The position numbers were made by a program, and so were the translations under genes. Of a DNA stretch of 27,779 nt, positions 12,773-21,662 are shown one piece after another; the stretch's first letter is position 1, and every line of letters begins with the position of its first letter. Source of the DNA: an uncultured Bacilli bacterium (lineage in GTDB: Bacteria > Bacillota_I > Bacilli_A > RF39 > UBA660); assembly GCA_947628105.1 (NCBI GenBank), contig CANQYN010000005.1:1-27779 (forward strand). Reading direction: 5' to 3'. The notes under the pieces are model-generated. The model was not told the origin of the DNA, ran no database searches, and saw only the letters and a list, made by a program, of their open reading frames with translations.

Positions 12773-15027
12773 TGTTACTTTTAAATGTATTAAAAGAAAT
12801 AAAAGAAAAAAAACTGCAAACAATCATTATTATTCTTTTTCTTTTTTTATCGACAGGAATTTATACGTCAATTAATCTTGCTTTAGATGTTTTAGAAAAT
12901 CAATATTATCAGTATTTAAAAAAACAAAACGTAGAAGATATTTCGGTGGGATTTTCTTCTTCTATTGAAAAAACATTAAAGCGATTATCCTCTCAAAATC
13001 ATTTTGATTATGAAGTAAAATTATCAAAAGAAATCAAAGAAAAAAATTATTATTATAAAATACTTCCTTATCAAAAAAATATTCGTATTAATAAACCTTA
13101 TCTTTTAAAAGGAAGATTTCCTCAACATAAAGATGAAATGACGATGTTACCTCAGTTCGCAAGAAAACACGGGATTCAATTAGGAGACCTTTATTCGATT
13201 GATAAAAAAGAATATAAAGTAGTAGGTTTTGCCTATGCTTCTGATTATATTTATCCTCTTTTTCATCTTGCTCTTCCTTTTTATGAAGAAGAAAAAGAAA
13301 ATATCATTTATGTTACGCCTTGGGAATATCAGATGATAAAAGGAGAAGAAGAAATTTCTTATAGTATTGATTATCAAGAAAAAGTTCCTCGTGCATTTGC
13401 GGTAAAAATAAATGATAAAGGAGAAATTGAAGAAGGCGAAGGTAGTTTAAAAATATTTTCTTTAAAAGGGATACCGTTTACATTAAATACATTAGAACGA
13501 ATGACAAGAATTGGAAAATTACAATTAGAATTTGCGACTAATCGACTATTAGCGTCCTTTCTTTTATTCTTGCTTCTTTTTCTTTCTTCTTGTTTTCTTT
13601 TTATGGCAACGAAACATCAATTACAAAGAGAAAGAAGACAAATTGGAATTTTGAAAGCATTGGGTTATTCCTCTTCTTTTATTTTGATAAGTTATTTTGT
13701 TTATCCTATTTTATGTGTAGGAATCGGTGGGATTTTAGGCTATTATTTTGGAACTTTTCTTTCTCCCTTTTTAATTAAAATATTTGTTGGATCTTATTTA
13801 TTACCACTTCCTTCAACGTTTCATAATCTGGTATATCTAAAAATTTGTCTGTTTTTTCCTTTCGTTTTTCTTTCCTTTTCTCAATTTTTTCTAACTCTCT
13901 TTGTTATTCATAAAAAGGTAATTTTTCTTCTTCAACCAGAAAAGCACATCAAAAAAACATTTTCTTATCTTCATCGTTTCTTTTCTATTTTTCCTTTTTC
14001 TTTTCGCTTTCGTATTATTTTTACGATTCGTTCTTTAGGGAAAATAGGATTGATCAGTATTTTTTCCTTTTTAAGTAGTTTATTTATCATTTTTATTTTA
14101 GTAGGAATTGATTTATTTGATATTTTATTAAAACAAACGTTTTCTGCATCTTATCAAAATATTGTTTATTTTAATCAGATAGAAACAAAAAGATATTCTT
14201 CCCGAGATGATTATATATTATCGTTGGATACTACTTTTCATGGGAATACGATTACTGTATTAGGAATTGATGTAATCAATCACTATAGTAGATTAAAAGA
14301 TGATAAGAATAAAGATATTACCGAAAAATTAGAAGAAAAAAATAGTATTATAATCAATCGTTTGATAAAACAAAAATACTCTTTGAAACAAGGGGATTTT
14401 CTTTCTTTAACGATAGGTGGAGAAAAGAAATATTATCATATTGTTGGAATTACAAAGGATATGGTCGGATCTTATATTTATCGAAAAAGAGAATATGTAA
14501 ATGAAGATATCAATTTAGTAGGTGGTTATAATCAAATTCGGACTAATGACAATTCGTATGATAGATTGAACTCTATATCACAAACATATCATATTTGTGA
14601 TATAAAAACAAATTTTAAAAAAGAAATCGATCGTTTTCGACTTTTCCTTTCTTTTATTATGATATGTTTTTTCTCTCTTTTCTTTTTCCTCCTTCTATTT
14701 ATTACCAATATCATAGTGGAAGAAAATAAAAAATTGATATGTCTTATGAAAGTCTTTGGATATAGTGATAAAAAAATTGAAAAGATGGTACTTCGAATAT
14801 ATATTCCTTTCTTATTAATCAGTTATTTTTTAGCGATTCCTTGTATGATTTTCTTAATAAAGAAGGGTCTTCATTTTCTTGCTCAAAAGATGAATTTTTC
14901 TTTTTTAATTACTTTATCATGGCAAAAAATATTGATTGGGTTACTATTAATTTTTATTATCTATTTTTCTGTTTTGTTTCTGTCTAAAAAAATTTTTTCT
15001 AATATGATCTTATTGAAAGGAGAATGA
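12769..15027 (+). CDS. FtsX-family ABC permease with two FtsX domains
   Basis: 752 residues. Membrane segment near 17-38, first outer domain (about 40-255) with the MacB-type stretch LLKGRFPQHKDEMTMLPQFA, then FtsX domain 1 (about 258-390; cytoplasmic loop RRQIGILKALGY). A further membrane segment follows near 425-450, a second outer domain (about 460-630) with REYVNEDINLVGGYN, and FtsX domain 2 (about 632-750; KLICLMKVFGYS). This gives about eight membrane segments and lacks the ten-segment BceB plan. Start: ATG 12769 overlaps the previous stop; a second ATG follows at 12772. It sits between two ATPase genes in one operon, with one base to the next start. Substrate unknown. Confidence 0.88.
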   Translation: MMLLLNVLKEIKEKKLQTIIIILFLFLSTGIYTSINLALDVLENQYYQYLKKQNVEDISVGFSSSIEKTLKRLSSQNHFDYEVKLSKEIKEKNYYYKILPYQKNIRINKPYLLKGRFPQHKDEMTMLPQFARKHGIQLGDLYSIDKKEYKVVGFAYASDYIYPLFHLALPFYEEEKENIIYVTPWEYQMIKGEEEISYSIDYQEKVPRAFAVKINDKGEIEEGEGSLKIFSLKGIPFTLNTLERMTRIGKLQLEFATNRLLASFLLFLLLFLSSCFLFMATKHQLQRERRQIGILKALGYSSSFILISYFVYPILCVGIGGILGYYFGTFLSPFLIKIFVGSYLLPLPSTFHNLVYLKICLFFPFVFLSFSQFFLTLFVIHKKVIFLLQPEKHIKKTFSYLHRFFSIFPFSFRFRIIFTIRSLGKIGLISIFSFLSSLFIIFILVGIDLFDILLKQTFSASYQNIVYFNQIETKRYSSRDDYILSLDTTFHGNTITVLGIDVINHYSRLKDDKNKDITEKLEEKNSIIINRLIKQKYSLKQGDFLSLTIGGEKKYYHIVGITKDMVGSYIYRKREYVNEDINLVGGYNQIRTNDNSYDRLNSISQTYHICDIKTNFKKEIDRFRLFLSFIMICFFSLFFFLLLFITNIIVEENKKLICLMKVFGYSDKKIEKMVLRIYIPFLLISYFLAIPCMIFLIKKGLHFLAQKMNFSFLITLSWQKILIGLLLIFIIYFSVLFLSKKIFSNMILLKGE

Positions 15028-15028
15028 T

Positions 15029-15736
15029 ATGAATTATTGTATTAGAACGACGAATGTCGGAAAAGAATATCTAGTGGGAAAAGAAAAAAGGAAAGCCTTA
15101 AAGGAAATTTCTCTCGATTTTAAAAAGGGAGAGATCATCGTGATATTAGGTCCTTCCGGAAGTGGGAAGACGACATTATTAAATGTATTGTCGGGAATTG
15201 ATAAGGTAACGGAGGGAACCATTTATTATGAAGAAAAAAATATTAGTACTTTTTCAGAAAGACAAATGACAAAATTTCGAAAAAAATATATTAGTATTAT
15301 TTTTCAAAAATATAATTTGTTAGAAAATCTCAATGTATATCAAAATATATTAATGGGGAAGGGGAAAGAAAAGGGAAAATCAGAAATAAATGAAATAATG
15401 GATCTGTTAGAATTAAAAGATAAACGTCGTTATCAAATAAAACAATTATCCGGAGGAGAACAACAGAGAGTTGCGATTGCTAGAGCCATTTTAAAAAAGC
15501 CAAAGGTATTATTTTGTGATGAACCAACGGGAAGTTTAGATGAAAGAATGGGGAAAAAAATATTAAAATATTTAGTGATGATTAATGAAAAAGAGAATAT
15601 CACAATAATAATTGTGACTCATAATCCAGGAATTGCTTTAATAGGTGATAAAATAATTTTAATGAAAGAAGGGACTATTTACTCAGAAAAAACGACCAAA
15701 ATTAGAATGAACCCAGAAATTATTCCGTGGGGGTAG
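15029..15736 (+). CDS. ABC transporter ATPase (MacB/LolD type), second copy
   Basis: 235 residues. Walker A GPSGSGKTT (41-49), LSGGEQQR (from 140) and D164-E165 of Walker B fall at exactly the same residue numbers as in the ATPase on the other side of the permease, so the two are paralogues of one subfamily. The middle part and the C-terminal 15 residues (RMNPEIIPWG end) differ. Starts one base after the permease stop with AAGGAG upstream. The simplest reading is that both ATPases pair on the two halves of the single permease, or that one replaces the other under some condition. No clear terminator was found after it; polC has its own promoter. Confidence 0.9.
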   Translation: MNYCIRTTNVGKEYLVGKEKRKALKEISLDFKKGEIIVILGPSGSGKTTLLNVLSGIDKVTEGTIYYEEKNISTFSERQMTKFRKKYISIIFQKYNLLENLNVYQNILMGKGKEKGKSEINEIMDLLELKDKRRYQIKQLSGGEQQRVAIARAILKKPKVLFCDEPTGSLDERMGKKILKYLVMINEKENITIIIVTHNPGIALIGDKIILMKEGTIYSEKTTKIRMNPEIIPWG

Positions 15737-15754
15737 AATTCTTTTTATTTCATA

Positions 15755-15783
15755 TTCCCATTTGCTTTAATTTTTGATAAAAT
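15755..15783 (+). promoter_or_regulatory. Promoter of polC with extended -10
   Basis: TTCCCA (15755-15760), 17-base spacer ending in TGA, then TAAAAT (15778-15783). The start of transcription would fall just before the AGGTGG ribosome site. Confidence 0.5.
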
Positions 15784-15799
15784 AAAAAAAGGTGGTAGT

Positions 15800-18700
15800 A
15801 TGCAAGACAACATCAGTTTATTATTAGAAAAAATAAATTTTGATAAAGAACATAAGAGTTATTTTAAAGAAGCTACATTGGATAAAATAGTAGGAAATAA
15901 AAAGAAAGATTCCTATCAATTTTATATTACCTTAAAAAAATTTTTACCAACTGATATTTATGATGAACTTGAAACAAAAATAAAAGAAACTTATCAGGAG
16001 TTTAAAAAGATACAATTAATTTTTTCTGTCGAAGAAAAAAAGGAAGAAAAAATTCAAGAATATTATCGCTATTTATTAGAAAAAAAAATAGAAGAACTTC
16101 CTCTTTTATCGATGTGTTTAGATAATAAGGTATCTCTTTGTCAAGATGTTCTTACTATCGAATCAGCGAGTAACGCTGAAGTGATAAAATTAAAAGGCAT
16201 TGAAAAATATTTAATAAAGAGATTGGAAGAAATAGGATTTGGCAAAATAAAAATAAAACATGAAATTGATATCAATAAAAGTCATGAAGTAGAAGCTGAA
16301 ATAGAAAAAATAAAAAATAATTTAAAGAAAAATTCCGTAGAAGTAACATCAAAAATAATAAAGGGAAAAGAAATAAAAGGGAAGACGACGAAATTAAGCG
16401 ACATTTTATATGAAGAGCCAAGTGTTATTGTCGAAGCAAAGATATTTGATGTTGAAATAAAAGAACTTACGAATTTTAACTTATTTACCTTAAAAATTAC
16501 AGATGATACGAATAGTATGTTTGCTAATGTGTTTTGTAAAAAAAGTGAAACAGAGGGTTTTAAAGAATTAAAAAAAGAGTTAAAAATAGGATCTTGGTTT
16601 TTATTTAGAGGAAAAATTCAAAATGATTCCTATAAACATGAATTAGTTCTTTCTGTATATGATATTACTTGGATTAAAAAGGAAGATATTCAAATAAAGG
16701 ATGAAGCTCCTATTCCAAGAGTAGAATTACATACTCATACTATGATGAGTCAAATGGATGGCGTTCTTCCTCATAAAGGTCTTGCTAAGAGAATTCATAA
16801 ATTGGGACATAAAGCTTTTGGAATAACCGATCATAATGGGGTTCAAGGATTTATTGAAGTATTTCATGATGTTCAAGCAATCAATAAAGGAATTGAAAAA
16901 GAAGAAGAAAAATTTAAAGCTATTTATGGAACAGAGTTAACGATAGTCGATGAAGAACCCGTTATTTGTAAAAATGGAAATGATTCTGACATTTTTAGTA
17001 ATAAATATGTTGTTTTTGATGTAGAAACGACAGGATTAAGTCCTATGTATACCGATGTTATTGAAATCGGAGCAGTCTTATTGGATCGTGGAGAAGTTGT
17101 TTGTGAAAAAGATATTTTTATTAATATTGGATATCCGCTTTCTACTTTTACAACTCAGTTGACCGGAATTACTGATACCATGTTAAAAGAAGGGGTAACA
17201 GAAGAAGAGGCCATTAAAGAATTTTTTGAGTTTGCCAAAGATTATCCTATAGTAGCTCAAAATGCTAAGTTTGATAGCTCGTATTTGCAAATTTTATATG
17301 AAAAATACGGATTAGGAGATTTAAAAAATCCTATTTTAGATACGATGGAATTAGGAAGGACATTGGATAAAGAAAGTAAACGAAATAATTTAACCGCTTT
17401 AGCAAAACGTTATGGAATTGTTTGGGATGAAGATGCCCATCATAGAGCAAATTATGATGCTAGAGGAACCGCTTATATTTTTTATAAGATGATGGAAGAA
17501 GCTAAGAAAAAAGGTTATCATACATTAAATGATTTAAATAAATTAATTTCGGAAGAAGAAGTATATCGTTATGGAAGAAATTTTCATGTCAATATTTTAT
17601 CTAAAAATGGAAAAGGATTAAAAGATTTATTTAAAGTAGTTTCTTTTGCCAATACGAAATATTTCTTATATAATGCAAGAATTCCTAAAAGTGTATTAAA
17701 TCAATATCGTCAAAATTTATTAGTTAGTAGTGGATGTTGTAATAGTGAAATCTTTGAACAAGGAAGATATAAAACAGATAAAGAGTTAAAAGAATTAATG
17801 ACATATTATGATTTTATTGAAGTACAACCTTTAGATGTATACAGTCATTTACTTGATAAAGGAGAGTTTAATAGTGAACGGGATTTAAAAAAACACGTTC
17901 AACGAATCATTCGGCTTGCAGAAGAAGTAGATATACCAGTAGTCGCAACTGGAGATGTTCATCATTTTACCAAAGAGGATAAGATTTATCGGGAGATTAT
18001 TGTAAATCAAAAAGTACCAGGGGGAGGACTTCATCCTTTAGCCAATAAAAGAATTAAAAAAATCCCTAGTCAGCATTTTCGAACCACGGAAGAAATGCTT
18101 CAAGATTTTGCCTTTTTAGGAGAAGAAAAAGCTTATGAAATTGTTGTTACAAACAGTAATTTAATTGCGGATAAAACAGAAATTTATGATGTTGTACCAC
18201 AGACACACGGAGTTCCTTTTTCTCCACAAATTGAAAATTCTGAACAGACAGTAAAAGATCTTGTTTATGGGAAAGCTCATTCTTTATATGGAAATCCTTT
18301 ACCTAAATTAATTGAAGATCGAATCGAACAAGAATTAAGTGGAATTATTAAAGGTGGATTTGATGTTATTTATTTAATTGCTCAAAAGTTAGTAAAAAAA
18401 TCAAATGATGATGGTTATATCGTAGGAAGTCGTGGTTCGGTAGGATCATCATTCGTTGCTACTATGATGGGAATTACCGAAGTAAATCCTCTTCCTGCTC
18501 ATTATTTATGTCCTAATTGTAAAACGAGTATTTTTGATGATGATGAAGGGAAGTCATTAGGAGCCAAATATTCTAGTGGATTTGATTTACCTAATAAAAA
18601 TTGCCCTAATTGTGGTCTTCCTATGAATAAAGAAGGACAAGATATGCCATTTGCTACCTTTTTGGGATTTAATGCGGATAAAGTACCTGATATCGATTTG

Positions 18701-20125
18701 AATTTTTCTGGAGAATATCAATGGAGAGCTCATGAATATACGAAAGAATTATTTGGAATAGATTATGTTTATCGAGCAGGAACGATTGGTACCGTCGCCG
18801 AGAAAACAGCTTATGGATATGTAAAAGGTTATTGTGAAGATAAGGGAATTGAAAAAAGTAGTGCTGAAATAGAACGATTGGCGGCTGGCTGTACGGGAGT
18901 AAAAAGAACGACTGGACAGCACCCTGGTGGTATTGTTGTAATACCAGGGTATAAAGATGTATTTGATTTTACGCCTTATCAGTATCCGGCTGATGATTTA
19001 AATTCTTTATGGAAAACAACTCACTTTGATTATCATGCTATCGATGAATGTGTTTTAAAATTGGATATTCTTGGACATGATGATCCGACGATGCTTCGAA
19101 TGTTACAGGACTTATCTCATTTAGAAATTAAAGATATACCATTAGATGATAAAGAAACGATGGGAATTTTTTGCTCTCCTAAGCCATTAGGAGTAACGGA
19201 AGAAGAAATTCTATGTCCGACAGGAACTTATGGAGTCCCTGAATTTGGAACTCACTTTGTTATTCAAATGTTAGTAGATACAAAACCAAAAACATTTGCG
19301 GAATTAATAAAAATTTCTGGCCTTTCTCATGGAACTGATGTATGGTTAGGAAATGCTCAAGAATTAATTCAAAATAACGTAGTAGAATTTTCTGATGTCA
19401 TTGGCTGTCGTGATGATATTATGGTGTATTTGATGTATCATGGAGTAGAACCGATAAAAGCATTTAAAATTATGGAATTTGTTCGAAAGGGAAAAGCTTC
19501 TAAATTGCCAGATGAATGGAAAAATTATGAAGAGGAACTACGTTCAGCCAATATTGAAGAATGGTTTATTGGTTCTTGTAAAAAAATAAAATACATGTTT
19601 CCGAAAGCCCATGCTGCGGCATATGTTATTAGTGCTTTTCGAATCGCTTGGTTTAAAGTTCATCATCCTCTTTGGTATTATGCAGCGTATTTTTCTATTC
19701 GTTGTAGTGATTTTGATATTGAAACTATGATAGCAGGGTATGATGCTATCAAATCAAAATTATTAGAGATTAAAGATAAAGGTTTTGATGCTACCAATAA
19801 AGAAACTTCTATTTCAGAAGTTTTAGAAGTCGCTTTAGAAGCAACTGCTCGGGGAATTCATTTTGCGCCTTTAGATATTAATAAAAGCGAAGCAACAAAG
19901 TTCGTTTTACTAGATGATAACACATTGCTTCCTCCTTTTATTACCATTGATGGACTAGGGGAAACGGTTGCTAAAACTCTCGTCGAAGAAAGGGAAAAGA
20001 AACCATTTTTAAGTATAGAAGATTTACAAAAACGAGGAAAAGTTTCGGGAACTTTAGTAGATCGAATGAAAGCGATGGGTATTTTAGATAATATGAATGA
20101 ATCTGTTCAATTAAGTTTATTTTAA
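15800..20125 (+). CDS. polC: DNA polymerase III alpha subunit, PolC type
   Basis: Main replicative polymerase of low-GC Gram-positives, 1441 residues (family about 1430-1450). Order: N-terminal domain, OB fold (about 210-300), PHP domain part 1 (VELHTHT, 308-314), inserted DEDDh proofreading exonuclease (FDVETTGL, D407 and E409, to about 575), PHP part 2, then the polymerase core. The zinc-binding sites CPNC (C904, C907) and CPNC (C935, C938) are present, and the catalytic PDIDLNFSGEYQ holds D964 and D966. A beta-clamp-type C-terminal end QLSLF is present. Start is fixed by AGGTGG. It is transcribed alone and ends at a terminator shared with the convergent DUF975 gene. Confidence 0.98.
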   Translation: MQDNISLLLEKINFDKEHKSYFKEATLDKIVGNKKKDSYQFYITLKKFLPTDIYDELETKIKETYQEFKKIQLIFSVEEKKEEKIQEYYRYLLEKKIEELPLLSMCLDNKVSLCQDVLTIESASNAEVIKLKGIEKYLIKRLEEIGFGKIKIKHEIDINKSHEVEAEIEKIKNNLKKNSVEVTSKIIKGKEIKGKTTKLSDILYEEPSVIVEAKIFDVEIKELTNFNLFTLKITDDTNSMFANVFCKKSETEGFKELKKELKIGSWFLFRGKIQNDSYKHELVLSVYDITWIKKEDIQIKDEAPIPRVELHTHTMMSQMDGVLPHKGLAKRIHKLGHKAFGITDHNGVQGFIEVFHDVQAINKGIEKEEEKFKAIYGTELTIVDEEPVICKNGNDSDIFSNKYVVFDVETTGLSPMYTDVIEIGAVLLDRGEVVCEKDIFINIGYPLSTFTTQLTGITDTMLKEGVTEEEAIKEFFEFAKDYPIVAQNAKFDSSYLQILYEKYGLGDLKNPILDTMELGRTLDKESKRNNLTALAKRYGIVWDEDAHHRANYDARGTAYIFYKMMEEAKKKGYHTLNDLNKLISEEEVYRYGRNFHVNILSKNGKGLKDLFKVVSFANTKYFLYNARIPKSVLNQYRQNLLVSSGCCNSEIFEQGRYKTDKELKELMTYYDFIEVQPLDVYSHLLDKGEFNSERDLKKHVQRIIRLAEEVDIPVVATGDVHHFTKEDKIYREIIVNQKVPGGGLHPLANKRIKKIPSQHFRTTEEMLQDFAFLGEEKAYEIVVTNSNLIADKTEIYDVVPQTHGVPFSPQIENSEQTVKDLVYGKAHSLYGNPLPKLIEDRIEQELSGIIKGGFDVIYLIAQKLVKKSNDDGYIVGSRGSVGSSFVATMMGITEVNPLPAHYLCPNCKTSIFDDDEGKSLGAKYSSGFDLPNKNCPNCGLPMNKEGQDMPFATFLGFNADKVPDIDLNFSGEYQWRAHEYTKELFGIDYVYRAGTIGTVAEKTAYGYVKGYCEDKGIEKSSAEIERLAAGCTGVKRTTGQHPGGIVVIPGYKDVFDFTPYQYPADDLNSLWKTTHFDYHAIDECVLKLDILGHDDPTMLRMLQDLSHLEIKDIPLDDKETMGIFCSPKPLGVTEEEILCPTGTYGVPEFGTHFVIQMLVDTKPKTFAELIKISGLSHGTDVWLGNAQELIQNNVVEFSDVIGCRDDIMVYLMYHGVEPIKAFKIMEFVRKGKASKLPDEWKNYEEELRSANIEEWFIGSCKKIKYMFPKAHAAAYVISAFRIAWFKVHHPLWYYAAYFSIRCSDFDIETMIAGYDAIKSKLLEIKDKGFDATNKETSISEVLEVALEATARGIHFAPLDINKSEATKFVLLDDNTLLPPFITIDGLGETVAKTLVEEREKKPFLSIEDLQKRGKVSGTLVDRMKAMGILDNMNESVQLSLF

Positions 20126-20157
20126 AAAAAAATACTAACATTAGTTAGTACTTTTTT
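20124..20157. terminator. Bidirectional terminator between polC and DUF975 gene
   Basis: TACTAAC (20133-20139), loop ATTA, GTTAGTA (20144-20150), Ts at 20152-20157; an A-run at 20124-20132 gives the T-run for the minus strand. Confidence 0.88.
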
Positions 20158-21004
20158 ATTTTGTTGTTTTTGTTGTCTTTTTTGTAGTCGTTGACTTTGG
20201 TTTTGTCGTTGTTGCTTTCTTTGCCGTAGTAGTTGTTTTCTTGGTACTAGTTCCCGTTTTTTTGGCAGGACTTCTTTTTTGAGAGCTAGAACTATTAGAA
20301 ACTGTTTTTGGTTTTATTTCCTTTACTTCTTCCTTTACTTCTTTTTTTTCTTCAATCGTATTTTCTTGGTTTATTCCATTTTTTTTCTCATATTGTTCTT
20401 TGATAAAATGATAGAAATTACAGTTTGTAACAAGCATATAAGGGGTTATCCATAAATATAAAATACCACAAGTAAATGCTCCTAATATAGCCCAACCTAA
20501 GAAGCTTAATTGTAAAATAAAATATTCTAATTTGTATCCTCTCATCATTTCTTTACTTAATTTGATAACTTCTAAAGCATCTTTCTCTGGATTTTCTAAA
20601 GCGATTAGATAAACTTGCGAATAAGCAAATCCAGCGATGATTCCTGGAATAATGAATAAGAAACTCCATAAAACAACAAAGACAGAAGTTAAAATTGAAA
20701 TAATAAGGTAAGGAATAAACATTTGAAATTTAGAAAATAATTCTCTAAAATCTACCTCTTCATTTTTGGAAATTTTATAGAAAAAACTAAGCATTCCAAA
20801 AAATAAAAGACCAGAGACAATTAGTTGCAAAGGGGTACTGATTAATTGAAAGAAAATGGTACTTTCTTCGGAATATCCTAGTTGTCCTATTGCATTAAAA
20901 CAAGAAGTTACAATAGCACTTAATAAAATAACTACAATGGCATCACCATAATGTCCTGCTAAACTTTTTTTGGCTTTTTCTTTTAATTCACTACGATTTA
21001 TCAA
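20156..21004 (-). CDS. DUF975 family membrane protein with Lys/Thr-rich tail
   Basis: 282 residues from a TTG start. Residues 1 to about 210 match DUF975: start INRSELKEKAKKSLAGHYGD, about five or six membrane segments, and the family pieces FLFIIPGI, YSQVYLIALENPE, SKEMMRGYKLEYFILQLSFLGW and the pattern LYLWITPYM. After it come an acidic/basic stretch (about 215-237) and a low-complexity tail of about 45 residues built of T, K, A and S (like TTTAKKATTTKPK), reminiscent of histone H1-type tails. Start choice: a GTG at 21013 lies inside the GGAG ribosome site; TTG at 21004 sits 8 bases after AAAGGAG. Function of DUF975 proteins is not established. Monocistronic, minus strand, convergent with polC. 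Confidence 0.82.
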   Translation of the reverse strand: MINRSELKEKAKKSLAGHYGDAIVVILLSAIVTSCFNAIGQLGYSEESTIFFQLISTPLQLIVSGLLFFGMLSFFYKISKNEEVDFRELFSKFQMFIPYLIISILTSVFVVLWSFLFIIPGIIAGFAYSQVYLIALENPEKDALEVIKLSKEMMRGYKLEYFILQLSFLGWAILGAFTCGILYLWITPYMLVTNCNFYHFIKEQYEKKNGINQENTIEEKKEVKEEVKEIKPKTVSNSSSSQKRSPAKKTGTSTKKTTTTAKKATTTKPKSTTTKKTTKTTK

Positions 21005-21026
21005 AATAAACACTCCTTTCTTTTCT

Positions 21027-21035
21027 ATTATAGCA
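21027..21035 (-). promoter_or_regulatory. Extended -10 promoter for the DUF975 gene
   Basis: On the minus strand TGCTATAAT, a perfect TATAAT with TGn extension, placed shortly before AAAGGAG. No -35 match at 17 bases. Confidence 0.6.
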
Positions 21036-21093
21036 TATTTGTTTCAAAAAAAAATAAAATTTAAAAAAGGTATGTCAAAAGATGTATAAAAAA

Positions 21094-21122
21094 TTGACAA
21101 AAAGCTTAAAAATTGATAAGAT
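21094..21122 (+). promoter_or_regulatory. Sigma-A promoter of the gatCAB-asnS-aspS T-box transcript
   Basis: TTGACA (21094-21099), 17-base spacer, TAAGAT (21117-21122). Divergent from the DUF975 promoter. Confidence 0.8.
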
Positions 21123-21128
21123 AATGAT

Positions 21129-21353
21129 GTTATTAAAAAGCGATGATGCAGAGGAGTACTATTTATCCTTTATTTAAAGAGAGTTAGAATTGGTGAAAGC
21201 TAACAATAAAGCAAATAGGAAAAACACTGCGGAGTAAATATCTGAACAAAGTAGGATATTTCGGGTAATACCGTTATGTAATGGAGATATCAGTTATGAT
21301 AAGAAGGGTGGTACCATGAGTTTTCTCGTCCCTTTCTATTATAACTGTTTTTT
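21129..21353 (+). promoter_or_regulatory. T-box leader, asparagine (AAC specifier), controlling gatCAB-asnS-aspS
   Basis: Leader that senses uncharged tRNA-Asn. Stem I: CTATTT (21159-21164) pairs with AAATAG (21213-21218); below, GCAG (21148-21151) pairs with CTGC (21227-21230). The loop between has AGGAGTA on the 5' side and GAAAAACA on the 3' side, placing AAC (21223-21225) followed by A in the specifier position. The same geometry in the thrS leader of this window gives ACT. Distal stem I AGAGAG and TTGGTG elements lie at 21178-21194. Antiterminator: AAGGG, bulge TGGTACC (21309-21315), AT, GAG-TTTT-CTC, GT, CCCTT. Hand-folded. Confidence 0.92.
21291..21353 (+). terminator. T-box-controlled terminator before gatC
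   Basis: CAGTTATGATAAGAAGGG (21291-21308) pairs with CCCTTTCTATTATAACTG (21330-21347) with one mismatch and G-T pairs; Ts follow to 21353. The T-box bulge lies in its loop, so it competes with the antiterminator. Confidence 0.85.
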
Positions 21354-21367
21354 ATTGAAAGGATGAT

Positions 21368-21661
21368 ATGATGATAACAAAAGAAAAACTAAAAGACTAT
21401 GCCGGAAAGTTGATGTTTGATATGGATGATAAGGAATATGAAACATTACAACAAGAATTTGAAATTATTTTAAAACAAATGGATTTAATTGAAAAAATGG
21501 AAGGAATTAAAGAGGTAGAACCGATGACCTTTCCTTTTCCTTTAACTCATGTAAAATGGAGAAAAGATGAAGTAACAGAAGAACTTACTAAGGAAGAAAT
21601 ATTACAGAATACCGAAGCGATCGATAAAGATCAAGTTCGTGTTCCAAAGGTGGTGGAATAA
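21368..21661 (+). CDS. gatC: Asp/Glu-tRNA amidotransferase subunit C
   Basis: Small subunit (97 residues, family about 95-100) that holds GatA and GatB together in the GatCAB complex, which converts Glu-tRNA-Gln (or Asp-tRNA-Asn) to the amide form. The pattern ITKEKLKDYAGKLMFDMDD, the helix FEIILKQMDLIEKM and the VEPM segment are typical. Two ATGs, 21368 and 21371, follow AAAGG; either is possible. First gene after the Asn T-box; gatA begins one base after its stop. Confidence 0.93.
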   Translation: MMITKEKLKDYAGKLMFDMDDKEYETLQQEFEIILKQMDLIEKMEGIKEVEPMTFPFPLTHVKWRKDEVTEELTKEEILQNTEAIDKDQVRVPKVVE

Positions 21662-21662
21662 T

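Noticed and set aside
15705..15754. Possible terminator after the second ABC ATPase
   Set aside because: Only a weak AATT/AATT pairing before a broken T-run; not convincing as an intrinsic terminator.
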